Source of the DNA: JAVBTT01 sp031550325
GTDB lineage: Bacteria; Bacillota; Clostridia; Oscillospirales; UBA929
DNA length: 64,000 bases
Reading direction: 5' to 3'
Assembly: GCA_031550325.1 (NCBI GenBank)
Contig: JAVBOR010000002.1
Coordinates: forward strand, 1 to 64,000
Shown: positions 39,367-49,003 of the stretch, piece after piece
Layout of the letters: each line of letters starts with the position of its first letter
How positions within the stretch are numbered: the first letter of the stretch is position 1
The notes under the pieces: generated by a model
What the model was told of the DNA's origin: nothing
Seen by the model: only the letters and a program-made list of their open reading frames with translations
The model's database searches: none
Made by a program: the position numbers and the translations under genes

Positions 39367-39966
39367 TTACGGCGCAGCCGTCAGTCCCATCGACTCCAAA
39401 AACGGACGAAACTGCTCCTGCACGGTCTCGGGCGTTCCGCCGGCCATCAGAAGCGTGAGCGTGGACAGCGTCCGACCGTGCACAAAGCTGGCCGAAATGC
39501 CCAAGACCCCGTCCTCATCCGATGGGGACACATAAGTGCACATCTTCCCGTTGAATCCCGAAACCGTGACAGGCGTGTAGGTCTGGCCGGGCGCCAGCGC
39601 TTCCATCACGCCCGAGACAACCTCTTCATCCGAAACGGTTTCGTCCACCGCGATCTGCTGCAGCAGCAGCATACAGTTCTGGTCGAGCACAAAGGCGTAT
39701 ACGCCCTCCTCCATGGAGGACTCAATCCAGCTTTGCCGCACCTGCAGCGTCAATCCGTCAAAGTTTTTGGTGATCATGGGGTTGTCCGGCGGCGTGACCG
39801 GCGGCGTGAGTGAGGGCGAGGACGTCGGCGAAGGCTGCTCGGAGGGCCCAAGCGAAGGTTCGGCAGCCGCCTCTGCCGACGGGAGGGGCGCGCCGCTTTC
39901 AAATGGCCCGCATCCCGCAAGCAAAAGAAAAAGGACGGCGCAGCAAATGATGCCTGAAGCCTTCAT
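39367..39966 (-). CDS. Putative lipoprotein of unknown function
   Basis: This 199-aa exported protein has a lipobox in CAVLFLLLAGC (Cys 19) and a Ser/Pro-rich linker with repeated PS/PT (about residues 28-62). A globular domain (63-199) contains NFDGLTLQVRQSWIESS and VSGFNGKMCTYVSPSDEDG. No family was recognised. GAGGAATGAT precedes the ATG. Repeat copy H lies immediately downstream. Confidence 0.8.
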   Translation of the reverse strand: MKASGIICCAVLFLLLAGCGPFESGAPLPSAEAAAEPSLGPSEQPSPTSSPSLTPPVTPPDNPMITKNFDGLTLQVRQSWIESSMEEGVYAFVLDQNCMLLLQQIAVDETVSDEEVVSGVMEALAPGQTYTPVTVSGFNGKMCTYVSPSDEDGVLGISASFVHGRTLSTLTLLMAGGTPETVQEQFRPFLESMGLTAAP

Positions 39967-40204
39967 ATCATTCCTCGCATTTCAACAAAGGTGTCCTCCC
40001 GGCGTTCCCGGACGTGGCCCCGCGGCAAAATGCGCCGCCTGGGGCTCGCGGAACGCCGGCGGAAGGGCCTTCAAAAATTCCCGTGGCCAGTGGCGTTTGG
40101 ACGATGCTCTGCGTAAAAACATCGGCAAATGCGGCGAGCTTTGCATATAATGGGCAATCCTACGGATACTAATCGGCATCAGACCAAAGTAGGAGGGTTT
40201 CTCT

Positions 40205-40747
40205 TTGAAAGCAACCGGTATCGTAAGACGCATAGATGACTTGGGCCGCGTGGTCATCCCGAAAGAAATTCGCAGAACCATGAGAATCCGGGAGGGCGAC
40301 CCGTTGGAAATCTACACGGACAAAGACGGCGAAGTGATCTTTAAGAAGTACTCCCCCATGGGAGAGCTTTCCTCCTTCGCCGCGCAGATGTGCGAGACCC
40401 TGGGCAAAACCACCGGCTGCATGGTGGCCGTGTGCGACAGAGATGTGATCATTGCGGTCTCAGGCACCCCCCGGCGCGAACTTGTCGACAAGCGCCTGAG
40501 CGAAGAGCTTGAAAAGCTGATGGAAGGCCGTCAGGTCTATCAATTTAAGGCCGGCGACCATAAAGTGCCCGTCGTCGACGGACAGGAAAAATACTATGTC
40601 GGCATCGCGTCCCCCATCCTCGCGGAAGGCGATGTCTCAGGCACCGTGATCTTTTTGCTCGGGGAAAGCGCAACGCCTTATTCCGAAACCGAGTACAAGC
40701 TGGCGCAAACCGTCGCTGGTTTTCTCGGCAAACAAATGGAATCCTAG
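40205..40747 (+). CDS. spoVT: Stage V sporulation protein T (AbrB-family regulator)
   Basis: Forespore transcription factor that tunes sigma-G-dependent genes. The 180-aa protein has an N-terminal AbrB swapped-hairpin domain (MKATGIVRRIDDLGRVVIPK) and a C-terminal GAF-like domain (from about 57), ending in LAQTVAGFLGKQMES. The start is TTG 40205, with AGGAGGG upstream. It is monocistronic. The spacer to rimP (40748-41213) holds truncated repeat I and otherwise nothing recognisable. Confidence 0.95.
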   Translation: MKATGIVRRIDDLGRVVIPKEIRRTMRIREGDPLEIYTDKDGEVIFKKYSPMGELSSFAAQMCETLGKTTGCMVAVCDRDVIIAVSGTPRRELVDKRLSEELEKLMEGRQVYQFKAGDHKVPVVDGQEKYYVGIASPILAEGDVSGTVIFLLGESATPYSETEYKLAQTVAGFLGKQMES

Positions 40748-41023
40748 CCGCACACAGTATATTATACTTTCGTATTTTAATCAACTTGGCTGAAGATCGC
40801 CGCCGTAAAAAGACTGTTTTATCTGTTAATTTTTCCCGCATTTTTGCGCTCTTATACCTGGCAGCGCTCACACAGACGCTCCCTATTTGTCCGTTTGCCT
40901 GCTTTACTTCTTTAATCCTTTTTCTCCCGCCAAATGGTTTCCCCCAATTGTGCGCTTTGCGGCAAACAATCAACCCGCAGGCGAAACAGGTCGCCCCCAT
41001 GGTTTTCTTGAGAAATGTTCCTA

Positions 41024-41195
41024 AGGCGAGGTTCTTTGACGGCAGCCGGCAAGCACTTGCCTCACTGAAAACTAAAAGATTACACCACAAGGGTTTCCCG
41101 GATTCATTTCGGGAAACCCTTGTGGCTGTCAAAGAAGCGCTTTGTCAAAGAACCAAAGGATCTTTGACAGCCTGAACAGGGCTTAAAGTTCTCTG
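41024..41195 (-). repeat. Truncated multi-hairpin element I
   Basis: In family (minus) orientation: P1 TGTCAAAGATCC with GGTTCTTTGACA, then P2 is missing. P3 is AAGGGTTTCCC with GGGAAACCCTT, a new paired allele around GAAATGAATCC. P4 starts but breaks off in P5 at GAGGCAAGTGCTTGCCGGCTG, followed by a stray CGTCAAAGAACC. A second AGGCTGTC lies at its left in family orientation. Confidence 0.75.
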
Positions 41196-41213
41196 ACAGC
41201 CTGAAAGAAATGC

Positions 41214-41242
41214 TTGCATTCTTTAGAAATCCGTGGTATAGT
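41214..41242 (+). promoter_or_regulatory. rimP-nusA-infB operon promoter
   Basis: TTGCAT (41214-41219), 17-nt spacer, TATAGT (41237-41242). It is about 83 nt upstream of rimP and just right of repeat I. Confidence 0.75.
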
Positions 41243-41270
41243 ACATCTGGTGTTGAGGGTACGTTGACCG

Positions 41271-41292
41271 AGAGTGGGGGAAATCCCACTCT
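41271..41292 (+). promoter_or_regulatory. rimP leader hairpin
   Basis: AGAGTGGG and CCCACTCT form a tight stem-loop (41271-41292) directly upstream of rimP. It has the form of the small conserved hairpin commonly found before rimP-nusA in Firmicutes. Its function is not established. Confidence 0.65.
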
Positions 41293-41324
41293 TTCTTATT
41301 GACAAGGACTGGAGCGCGGCATAT

Positions 41325-41771
41325 ATGGCGGGCATTACATCGATTGTCACGACGCTGGCGCGGCCGGTGGTGGAGTCCCTGGGCCTTGAGCTTTGGGACG
41401 TAAGCTTTGGAAACGAGGGCGGACGGCAGGTTCTGCGCATCGTCATTGACCGCCAGGACGGCGTCTCCATCGAGGACTGCGAGGCGGTGTCCAACGCGCT
41501 TGATCCGGTGCTTGACGAGGCCGACCCCATTGCCCAGAGCTATGTGTTGCAGGTGTCGTCGGCGGGCCTTGACCGCGAGCTCAAACGAGACTCGGATTTT
41601 GCAAGGTTTATGGGCAGCCGCGTTTCGGTGAAGCTGTATGTCCAACTGTTCGGCGCCCGGGAACATATTGGCGTTTTAAGCGCTTTTGACGAAAACAGCA
41701 TAGAGCTTGACGGGACAAAGGCATTCCCACGCAAGCAGGCGGCGCAGGTCAGGCTTTACGTGGAGGTATAA
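41325..41771 (+). CDS. rimP: Ribosome maturation factor RimP
   Basis: This 148-aa protein is needed for 30S subunit maturation. The N-terminal domain has ARPVVESLGLELWDVSF and QVLRIVIDRQDGVSIEDCE. The conserved VLQVSSAGLDRELKRDSDF leads to the C-terminal SH3-like domain. The start is ATG 41325, with GGAG about 12 nt upstream; a longer frame begins inside the leader hairpin. It is first gene of the nusA-infB operon. Confidence 0.95.
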   Translation: MAGITSIVTTLARPVVESLGLELWDVSFGNEGGRQVLRIVIDRQDGVSIEDCEAVSNALDPVLDEADPIAQSYVLQVSSAGLDRELKRDSDFARFMGSRVSVKLYVQLFGAREHIGVLSAFDENSIELDGTKAFPRKQAAQVRLYVEV

Positions 41772-41800
41772 CGCCGGAGTGATAGGGGAGATTATCAAAC

Positions 41801-42859
41801 ATGAACGCTGAATTTTTTGACGCTATCGTTCAGATCGAAAAAGAAAAGGGCATCCCCCGCGCCTATATGCACGAGAAGATTGTCCAGGCGCTGACCACCG
41901 CCTTCCGGCGGGACAACGCCGGCGTGTCGGATAACATTGTGGTCGATCTTGACGAACAGAAGAAAGAAATTCACATGTATGTCAAAAAAACGGTGGTGGA
42001 AGAGGTGTCCAACCCGGCGCACGAGCTGGAGTTTCTGGCCGCCAGAGAGCTCTTCCCCGGCGCAAACCTTGACGACGTTGTCAACATAGAGATCCCCACG
42101 AAAAATTTTGGACGCATTGCAGCGCAAACGGCCAAGCAGGTGATCATTCAGGGCATTCGCGAAGCAGAGCGCGGCATGGTCTTTCAGGAATACACCTCTA
42201 AAGAGCATGAGATCCTCACGGCGGTCGTGTCGCGCACAGATCAGCGCAACGGAAACGTCGTGGTTGAAATCGGCGGCAAGGCCGACCGCACCGAGGCGCT
42301 TTTGTCCCCGGGAGAACAGGTCAGGGGCGAGGTTCTTCGCGACGGCGACCGCATAAAGGTCTATGTCGTCGAAGTGCGCAGATCCACAAGGGGCCCGCAA
42401 ATCTTAATTTCACGCACTCATCCCGGGCTGGTCAAGCGACTGTTTGAACTGGATGTCCCCGAGATATCCGACGGTGTTGTCCACATCAAGTCCATCGCGC
42501 GGGAGGCCGGCCAGCGCACCAAAATGGCAGTCTGGTCGGACGATCCCAACGTCGACCCCATCGGCGCTTGCATCGGCCCGAAGGGTCAGCGCGTCAACAC
42601 CATAGTCTCCGAGCTTCGCGGAGAAAAGATTGACATTGTCCGCTACAGCGACGATTTGGCCGAGTATGTGGCGCAGTCCATCTCGCCGGCCACCGTTTTG
42701 GAGGTTGAGGTTGTCGCCGACTCCAAGCTCTGCCGTGTGGTCGTGCCGGACGACATGCTGTCTCTGGCGATCGGCAAGGAGGGCCAAAACGCCCGCCTGG
42801 CCGCCAAATTAACAGGCTACAAAATCGACATACGCCCCTTTTCGAGGATTGCCGAATGA
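41801..42859 (+). CDS. nusA: Transcription termination/antitermination factor NusA
   Basis: This 352-aa RNA polymerase-binding factor affects pausing, termination and rRNA antitermination. It has the N-terminal polymerase-binding domain, an S1 domain near residues 135-200 (LLSPGEQVRGEVLRDGDRIK), then KH1/KH2 (VDPIGACIGPKGQRVNTIVS and LAIGKEGQNARLAAKLTGYK). It lacks the C-terminal acidic repeats of the E. coli protein, as usual for Firmicutes. It overlaps ylxR by 4 nt. Confidence 0.97.
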   Translation: MNAEFFDAIVQIEKEKGIPRAYMHEKIVQALTTAFRRDNAGVSDNIVVDLDEQKKEIHMYVKKTVVEEVSNPAHELEFLAARELFPGANLDDVVNIEIPTKNFGRIAAQTAKQVIIQGIREAERGMVFQEYTSKEHEILTAVVSRTDQRNGNVVVEIGGKADRTEALLSPGEQVRGEVLRDGDRIKVYVVEVRRSTRGPQILISRTHPGLVKRLFELDVPEISDGVVHIKSIAREAGQRTKMAVWSDDPNVDPIGACIGPKGQRVNTIVSELRGEKIDIVRYSDDLAEYVAQSISPATVLEVEVVADSKLCRVVVPDDMLSLAIGKEGQNARLAAKLTGYKIDIRPFSRIAE

Positions 42860-43119
42860 AAGCCCCTCCGGTTCGACAGTGTTTGGGCTGCCGCGAGCAT
42901 AAGCCCAAGCCGGAGCTCATTCGCGTGGTGCGCTCGCCCCTCGGCGAGATTTCTCTCGACACCACGGGCAAAAAGCCCGGACGCGGCGCGTATCTATGTC
43001 CCCAGGCGGACTGCCTGAAGAAGGTTCAAAAAAACAGAGCGCTGGAGCGCATGCTGCACGGCCCTATTGACGACGCCGTATACCAGGCGCTTCGTCTTCA
43101 GATGGAGGAACATGGATAG
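42856..43119 (+). CDS. rnpM: YlxR/RnpM family RNA-binding protein
   Basis: This 87-aa DUF448 protein has the signature RQCLGCREHKPKPELIRVVR and GRGAYLCPQADCLKK. In Bacillus the homologue was reported to bind and modulate RNase P (RnpM). It overlaps nusA by 4 nt (ATGA) and ylxQ by 8 nt, consistent with tight coupling in the operon. Confidence 0.92.
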   Translation: MKAPPVRQCLGCREHKPKPELIRVVRSPLGEISLDTTGKKPGRGAYLCPQADCLKKVQKNRALERMLHGPIDDAVYQALRLQMEEHG

Positions 43120-43405
43120 GTTCTTGGGACTTCTTGGGCTTTCAATGAAAGCCGGTCAGGTCATTTGGGGCGCCAATCCGGTCGAAGCCGGACTCCTTAA
43201 AGCGCGCCTGCTGGTTCTGGCGTCCGACGCCGGCGCGTCCACCGAGCGCAACGCCCGCCACTTGGCGGAAAAACAGGGCATTGCATTGCTGATTGTGCCC
43301 TATACAAAGATAGAATTGGGGCACAGTATTGGCAAGAAGCCCTGTGCGCTTGTCTCAGTCACCGACCGTTCTTTCGCAACCCAGCTTGAACGAATCCATT
43401 TCTAA
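43112..43405 (+). CDS. ylxQ: L7Ae-family RNA-binding protein YlxQ
   Basis: This 97-aa protein of the L7Ae/L30e kink-turn binding fold begins [20 protein letters not shown]. Its C-terminal motif is [19 protein letters not shown]. The start at 43112 lies inside the end of ylxR; the longer frame to 43067 is out of keeping with the family. Stop is 14 nt before infB. Confidence 0.92.
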   Translation: MDRFLGLLGLSMKAGQVIWGANPVEAGLLKARLLVLASDAGASTERNARHLAEKQGIALLIVPYTKIELGHSIGKKPCALVSVTDRSFATQLERIHF

Positions 43406-43419
43406 AGGAGGACTGCAGT

Positions 43420-45816
43420 TTGACGAAATACCGCGTTCATGAAGTGGCCAAGGATTTCGGAATGAATTCCAAAGATGTGGCCAATGTGGTCAGCGAGTTT
43501 CTGACTGCGCCTAAAAATCATATGCAGGCGCTGACCGACGCGGAGCTCAATGTGATTTTTGACTGCTTTACGCAGCGCAATCAAATCGACAGCATTGAGC
43601 TTGTGTTCGCGGAGGTGTATCACGCCCCTGAACCGACCGCCGAGACGGTCGTTTCAGCTGCGCCTGAAACTCCCCCGGCACCGCAAGCTGTGCAGTCTCC
43701 CGAGGCGGCGGTCGCTGCCCACGAGGCGACGGTCACTGCCCCTGCGGCGCACGCAGCGCCGCAGGCAGCACAGGCGGCCGCTGCGCAAAAACAGGCGCCT
43801 ATGCCGGCGGCTGAGCAGCCCCATAAAAAGCCTGACCGCACCGTTCATGTGGTCGACACGCGCGGCGCGCAGGTCAATCTGGCGCGCTATGACGAGCGCG
43901 TGGACAAACTGGTGCCCGACCGCGCCGACAAGATGACTCACGGCAAGGAAAAGATCAAGCGCACGGGCGACAAGAAGCCGCCCAACCAGTTCATGAGTCA
44001 GAAGCGCCGGCAGGAAGAGGCCGAGCGCCTGCGCAAGCTCCGTATCGAAGCTCTGAAAAAACAAAAACTCAAGGTGCTTTTGCCCGAAGAGATCTCCGTG
44101 CAGGAGCTGGCTCTGCGCCTGAAGAAGACCGGCTCGGAAGTGGTCAGGCAGCTGATGAAGCTGGGCGTCATGGCGTCCCTCTCTCAAAATGTTGACTTCG
44201 ACACGGCCTCTCTTGTCGCGATGGAGTTTGGCGCCAAGGTGGAGAAGGAAGTCATTGTCACGATTGAAGAGCGCCTGATCGACGACAGCGACGACGCCGG
44301 CCAGAACCTCCTGCCGCGCGACCCCGTGGTCGTTGTGATGGGTCACGTTGACCACGGCAAGACGAGCCTGCTTGACAGAATCCGCTCGGCGCGCGTCGTG
44401 GACGGAGAGTTTGGCGGCATCACACAGCACATCGGCGCGTACCGTGTCCAGGTGGGCGACCGCTATGTCACGTTTTTGGATACGCCGGGGCACGCCGCAT
44501 TTACCTCTATGCGCGCGCGCGGCGCGGCCGTCACCGATATTGCCATCCTGGTTGTTGCCGCCGACGACGGCATTATGCCGCAGACCATAGAGGCCATCAA
44601 CCACGCCAAGGTTGCCGAAATTCCCATTGTTGTGGCCATCAACAAGATGGACAAAGAGGGGATCAACCCCGACCGCATCATGCAGCAGCTGACCGAATAT
44701 GAGCTGCTTCCCGAGGAGTGGGGCGGCGACACCATTGTGTGCAAAGTTTCCGCCAAAACCGGCGAGGGCCTCGACCATCTGCTGGAGATGCTCTTGCTGA
44801 CCGCCGAGATGCGCGACTTAAAGGCCAATCCCAACCGTACCGCGCGCGGCACGGTGATCGAGGCCAAGCTGGATAAAGGCCGCGGTCCTGTCGCCACAAT
44901 GCTCGTGCAGAACGGCACGCTCAAGCAGGGCGACATTGTCATTGCCGGAAAATCGGTCGGTCGCATTCGCGCCATGTACAGCGACACCGGCCACAAGCTT
45001 GAGGAGGCCGGCCCGAGCATCCCCGTCGAGGTGGTCGGCATGTCCGAGGTCCCCGGCGCGGGCGACGTGTTCCACACGGTCGCGGACGAGCGCATGGCCC
45101 GAGAGCTTGTCCAGCAGCGCAAGCAGCAGGAAAAGGACGACAATGCCCGTCCGCTCGCCTCCAAGGTCTCGCTTGAGGATATTTACGCCCAGATTCAGGA
45201 GGGCCAGCTTAAAGAGCTTGCCATTATCATTAAAGCCGACGTCCAGGGCTCGGCCGAGGCCCTCAAGGCCTCTTTGGAAAAGATTCGCAACGACGAGGTG
45301 CGCATCAACATCGTGCACAGTGGCGTCGGCGCCATCAACGAGTCCGACATTCTTCTCGCTTCGACGGCTTCAGCCATCATTGTGGGCTTCAACGTCAGGC
45401 CCGATCCCGCGGCGCGGCAGAGCGCCGACCGCGCCAATGTCGACCTGCGCCTGTACCGCGTGATTTACGACTGCATTGAGGAAATAGAGGCCGCTATGAA
45501 GGGCATGCTTGCCCCCCGCTTTGTCGAGGTCGTCCTTGGCCGGGCCGAGGTGCGGCAGATCTTCAAGGCCTCCAGCATCGGCACCATCGCCGGCAGCTAT
45601 GTGCTGGACGGAAAAATGGTGCGTAACGCCTCTGTGCGCTTGATCCGCGACGGCATCGTCGTGCATGAGGGTACGCTTTCGTCCCTCAAGCGCTTCAAGG
45701 ACGACGCCAAAGAAGTGGCTTCGGGCTACGAATGCGGTCTTTCCCTTGAACGTTTTAACGACATCAAGGAGGGCGACATCATCGAGGCCTTTGCCGACGA
45801 GGAAGTCAAGGCGTAA
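43420..45816 (+). CDS. infB: Translation initiation factor IF-2
   Basis: This 798-aa GTPase positions initiator fMet-tRNA on the 30S subunit. An N-terminal IF2_N helix domain is followed by an Ala/Pro/Gln-rich linker (about 65-145), a second IF2_N block, and the GTPase domain with [14 protein letters not shown] (residues 308-321), DTPGHAAFT and NKMD. The C-terminal fMet-binding domain includes [15 protein letters not shown]. It starts at TTG 43420 with AAAGGAGG 7-8 nt upstream. Confidence 0.98.
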   Translation: MTKYRVHEVAKDFGMNSKDVANVVSEFLTAPKNHMQALTDAELNVIFDCFTQRNQIDSIELVFAEVYHAPEPTAETVVSAAPETPPAPQAVQSPEAAVAAHEATVTAPAAHAAPQAAQAAAAQKQAPMPAAEQPHKKPDRTVHVVDTRGAQVNLARYDERVDKLVPDRADKMTHGKEKIKRTGDKKPPNQFMSQKRRQEEAERLRKLRIEALKKQKLKVLLPEEISVQELALRLKKTGSEVVRQLMKLGVMASLSQNVDFDTASLVAMEFGAKVEKEVIVTIEERLIDDSDDAGQNLLPRDPVVVVMGHVDHGKTSLLDRIRSARVVDGEFGGITQHIGAYRVQVGDRYVTFLDTPGHAAFTSMRARGAAVTDIAILVVAADDGIMPQTIEAINHAKVAEIPIVVAINKMDKEGINPDRIMQQLTEYELLPEEWGGDTIVCKVSAKTGEGLDHLLEMLLLTAEMRDLKANPNRTARGTVIEAKLDKGRGPVATMLVQNGTLKQGDIVIAGKSVGRIRAMYSDTGHKLEEAGPSIPVEVVGMSEVPGAGDVFHTVADERMARELVQQRKQQEKDDNARPLASKVSLEDIYAQIQEGQLKELAIIIKADVQGSAEALKASLEKIRNDEVRINIVHSGVGAINESDILLASTASAIIVGFNVRPDPAARQSADRANVDLRLYRVIYDCIEEIEAAMKGMLAPRFVEVVLGRAEVRQIFKASSIGTIAGSYVLDGKMVRNASVRLIRDGIVVHEGTLSSLKRFKDDAKEVASGYECGLSLERFNDIKEGDIIEAFADEEVKA

Positions 45817-45849
45817 CCCCGCTTTACGCGCGAACAGGAGGGTTTTATC

Positions 45850-46194
45850 GTGCCGGGAAACCGCATTTTGCAGATTAACGGGGAGATCCAGCGCGAGCTG
45901 TCGCGTTTGATCTCTCAGCTGAAGGATCCGCGCGTCGCGGGTCTGGTCAGCGTCGTGCGTGTGGATACCGTGCGGGATCTCAGCCTCTCAAATATCTATA
46001 TCAGCGCTCTGGAAAACGGCCAGACCGTGCTGCGCGGGCTGAAAAGCGCGTCCGGGTTTTTACGGCGAGAAATCGGCCACACCCTTTCCCTGCGCCAGAC
46101 GCCCGAGCTGCATTTCATTTTGGACGACTCCATTGAGGAGGGGGCGCGCATCTTGGGCCTTCTTGAAAAACTGAATACGGGGGAGCCGTCATGA
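45850..46194 (+). CDS. rbfA: Ribosome-binding factor A
   Basis: This 114-aa KH-fold protein assists late 16S maturation. Signature: INGEIQRELSRLISQLKDPR at the N-terminus and LRQTPELHFILDDSIEEGAR at the end. The start is GTG 45850 with AGGAGGG. It overlaps nrnA by 4 nt. Confidence 0.95.
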   Translation: MPGNRILQINGEIQRELSRLISQLKDPRVAGLVSVVRVDTVRDLSLSNIYISALENGQTVLRGLKSASGFLRREIGHTLSLRQTPELHFILDDSIEEGARILGLLEKLNTGEPS

Positions 46195-47162
46195 CCGCTG
46201 TTGAACCGCAGGCTGTCGGGCTTGGGCGGGCCGCCGAGTTTTTACTCTCCCGGGACAATTTTCTCATCCTCACCCACATCGCCCCCGACGGCGACACCAT
46301 TGGCTGCGCGGCCGCTCTGTGCGCCGGACTGCGCCGCCTGGGCAAGGCGGCGTTTGTTGCGCCGAACCCGGACATTACGCCGCGGTATCTGCCGTTTGTT
46401 CTGCCCTACCTGCCGGACGGGGCCACCACGCGGTCCGACACGGTTGTCGCGGTCGACACCGCGAAGGTCGTCCTCATGCCCGGCTGTTTTTGGGGCCTTT
46501 CGGTCGATTTGAAAATCGACCATCATCCCGACGGAGAGTCCTTCGCCGGGCTTAATCTTGTTCATCCCAACGCCGCTGCCTGCGGCGAGGTGATTTACGC
46601 GCTGCTCTGCCAGGGGCTTGGCCTGCCGCTCACCCTCGACATGGCCACGCCGCTGTACCTTGCCATCGTAACCGACACGGGCTGCTTCCGCTACTCCAAC
46701 ACATCAGCCGCCACACTGCGCCTTGCTGCTGAGCTGATGGACGTCGGCGTCGATCCATTCCCCATTAACGAGGAGATCTTTGGCCGCAAATCACGCAGCC
46801 GCTTCAGCGTTGAGGCCATGGTGCTGTCCGGCATGGAGTACTTATATGGCGGGAAGGTCGCGCTGGGAACGCTTTCCGGCGATATGATCAAGGCAGCGGG
46901 CGCGACCGAGGACGATCTGGAGAGCATTTCGGCACTTCCGCGGCAGATCGCGGGCGTCGAGGTGGGGTTCATGCTCCGGCAGGAGAGCGAATCCTGTAAA
47001 ATATCCGTTCGCACCGTCGAGCCGTATTTGGCCAACGCCATCTGCGGAGAACTGGGCGGCGGCGGACACGCCCGCGCCAGCGGGTGCCGCTTTAGGGGCA
47101 CTCTTGCCGAGGCGCGCGAGGCCGTTTTGTTGGCTTGGGACAAACTTTATGGGCAATCCTAA
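46191..47162 (+). CDS. nrnA: DHH-family bifunctional oligoribonuclease/PAP phosphatase NrnA
   Basis: This 323-aa phosphoesterase degrades nano-RNAs and can dephosphorylate pAp. The N-terminal DHH domain has THIAPDGDTIGCAAALCAG, VAVDTAKV and LKIDHHPDGE, supplying the metal-binding Asp/His residues. The C-terminal DHHA1 domain ends with GELGGGGHARASGCRF. Its position between rbfA and truB is the usual Firmicutes order. It overlaps both neighbours. Confidence 0.93.
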   Translation: MTAVEPQAVGLGRAAEFLLSRDNFLILTHIAPDGDTIGCAAALCAGLRRLGKAAFVAPNPDITPRYLPFVLPYLPDGATTRSDTVVAVDTAKVVLMPGCFWGLSVDLKIDHHPDGESFAGLNLVHPNAAACGEVIYALLCQGLGLPLTLDMATPLYLAIVTDTGCFRYSNTSAATLRLAAELMDVGVDPFPINEEIFGRKSRSRFSVEAMVLSGMEYLYGGKVALGTLSGDMIKAAGATEDDLESISALPRQIAGVEVGFMLRQESESCKISVRTVEPYLANAICGELGGGGHARASGCRFRGTLAEAREAVLLAWDKLYGQS

Positions 47163-48009
47163 CGGCATTTTGGTCATTGATAAACCGTCCGGGTGGACCT
47201 CCCACGACGTTGTGGCAAAGCTGCGCGGGATTCTCTCAGAGCGCAGAATCGGCCACGGCGGCACGCTTGACCCCATGGCAACAGGGGTTCTGCTGTGCTT
47301 TGTGGGCAGGGCGACGCGCGCGGTTTCTTTTGTTTCGGGGGAAAAGACCTATCTGGCGAGCTTTCAGACGGGCTACACCACCGACACGCTGGACTGCACC
47401 GGAACTGTGCGCGAGCGCTTCGACGCCGTACCGTCCGAAGCCGAGCTGCGCGCGGCGGCTTCTCGGTTTACGGGCGATATCGAGCAGATTCCCCCGATGG
47501 TCTCGGCGATCAAACGCGACGGTCAGCCGCTTTACAAGCTTGCCCGGCAGGGCATTGACGTCGAGCGCGAGCCTCGAAGGGTGCGCATCTGCGCCATTGA
47601 GTGGCTCGGGGCGCTGGATGGGCACTGGCGCATGCGCGTGTTCTGCTCGGCAGGGACATACATCCGCACGCTTGTGGACGACATCGGCCGTCTTTTGGGC
47701 TGCGGCGCCTGTTTGACTGCGCTGCGCCGCGAGGCGTCCGGGCCATTTTCCGAGCGCGACGCCCTGTCGCTTTCCGAGGCGGGCCGAGAGCGCCTGCTTC
47801 CCGTGGACGCCGCTTTCCCCGACTTGCCGTTGGTTTCGATCTCAGGGGATCAGGCGTTCCCATTCGGCAACGGGCTTGCCGTCAGTGTATCGCACGAGGA
47901 CGCCGAACTGGTGCGCGTATACGCGCCGGACGGCGCGTTCAGAGCGCTTGGCCGTGTACGACAGGGGCTATTGCACCCTGTAAAGAGTTTTATTGAGGTG
48001 AACGCATGA
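47149..48009 (+). CDS. truB: tRNA pseudouridine(55) synthase TruB
   Basis: Makes pseudouridine 55 in the T-loop of tRNAs. The 286-aa protein has the N-terminal NGILVIDKPSGWTSHDVVAK and the catalytic aspartate in HGGTLDPMATGVL. The core includes FCSAGTYIRTLVDDIGRLL, and a C-terminal PUA-like part follows. The start at 47149 overlaps nrnA by 14 nt; no separate SD is obvious, suggesting coupling. Confidence 0.95.
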   Translation: MGNPNGILVIDKPSGWTSHDVVAKLRGILSERRIGHGGTLDPMATGVLLCFVGRATRAVSFVSGEKTYLASFQTGYTTDTLDCTGTVRERFDAVPSEAELRAAASRFTGDIEQIPPMVSAIKRDGQPLYKLARQGIDVEREPRRVRICAIEWLGALDGHWRMRVFCSAGTYIRTLVDDIGRLLGCGACLTALRREASGPFSERDALSLSEAGRERLLPVDAAFPDLPLVSISGDQAFPFGNGLAVSVSHEDAELVRVYAPDGAFRALGRVRQGLLHPVKSFIEVNA

Positions 48010-48911
48010 GACGCGTAATCGCCCTTGGTTTTTTTGACGGCGTCCACATCGGCCACGGCGCCCTGCTGTCCCGCACGGCGGCGCTGGCCAAAGAGCTGGA
48101 CGCCACCCCGGCCGCGCTGACCTTTGACAGCCATCCCGAACGGCTGATCACCGGCCACGCCGTCCCGCTGCTGCTCACGATTACCGAGCGCGCCGAGCTG
48201 ATGCGGCGGCTGTATGGGATTCAGGAAATCATTCTCGCGCACTTTGACATGGAGTTTATGCAGATGCGCTGGAAGGACTTTGTCGACCGCCGCCTCTCGG
48301 AGGAATACGGCGCGGTGCACGTTGTGGCCGGCCATGACTTCCACTTCGGCTATCGGGGCGAGGGCAATCCCTCGCTTTTGAAGGAATACGCCGGCACGCG
48401 CGGCATGGGCTGCGACATTGTCGGCCGCGTGGAGCTCGACGGCATTACTGTGAGCGCGACCTATATCCGCAAGCTTGTCGCCCAGGGCGAAATGCAGACT
48501 GCCGCGCGCTTTTTGGGACACCGCCATCAGATCAGCGGCCTCGTAGAACACGGGCGAAAGCTCGGCTCGTCCCTGGGCTTTCCGACCGTCAACATCTCCA
48601 TCGCGCCCGAGGTGCAGCATCCGGCTTACGGCGTGTACGCGACCTCGGTGGAGGTTGGCGGCATTGTCTACGCAGCCGCCACCAATGTCGGCGTGCGCCC
48701 CACGGTTGACAACCACGAGCGTGTCACGGTTGAGTCGACACTTTTTGACTTTGACGGCGACCTGTACGGAAAGCCCATCTGTGTGCTTTTTGACAAGTTC
48801 TTGCGGCCGGAGCGGCATTTCCCCTCGCTCAGCGAGCTGCAGCGGCAGATATCCTTGGATATCCAGGAGGCAAAGTTGTTTCACTCGGCAGAAAATGATC
48901 ACATAACGTAA
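48006..48911 (+). CDS. ribF: Bifunctional riboflavin kinase/FAD synthetase
   Basis: Converts riboflavin to FMN and FAD. The 301-aa protein has an N-terminal nucleotidyltransferase domain (ALGFFDGVHIGHGALL; VVAGHDFHFGYRGEG) and a C-terminal flavokinase domain (GRKLGSSLGFPTVNI; GVYATSVEVGG). It overlaps truB by 4 nt and ends the operon. Together with the FMN riboswitch/RibU locus at 13.9-14.7 kb it shows uptake plus conversion of riboflavin. Confidence 0.96.
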   Translation: MRRVIALGFFDGVHIGHGALLSRTAALAKELDATPAALTFDSHPERLITGHAVPLLLTITERAELMRRLYGIQEIILAHFDMEFMQMRWKDFVDRRLSEEYGAVHVVAGHDFHFGYRGEGNPSLLKEYAGTRGMGCDIVGRVELDGITVSATYIRKLVAQGEMQTAARFLGHRHQISGLVEHGRKLGSSLGFPTVNISIAPEVQHPAYGVYATSVEVGGIVYAAATNVGVRPTVDNHERVTVESTLFDFDGDLYGKPICVLFDKFLRPERHFPSLSELQRQISLDIQEAKLFHSAENDHIT

Positions 48912-48917
48912 TATTTG

Positions 48918-48926
48918 TGGTATAAT
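48918..48926 (+). promoter_or_regulatory. Sortase promoter, extended -10
   Basis: TGG followed by TATAAT (48918-48926) is an extended -10. No good -35 is visible, as common for extended promoters. It lies 7-15 nt after the ribF stop and 78 nt before the sortase start. Confidence 0.55.
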
Positions 48927-48933
48927 AGAGTTA

Positions 48934-48975
48934 TGCTATCAAAAAACCGGAGGTTCTTTGATAAAACGGGGACCG
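48934..48975 (+). repeat. P1-only derivative (site M) in the sortase 5' leader
   Basis: TATCAAAAAACC-GGA-GGTTCTTTGATA followed by AAACGGGGACCGGAAC is P1 plus the linker of the dispersed family. TATC/GATA replaces TGTC/GACA on both strands. The rest of the element is absent. As it lies just after the promoter it would be the first structure of the sortase mRNA. Confidence 0.7.
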
Positions 48976-49003
48976 GAACTATCATTATTTGAGGCGAGGG
49001 ACT

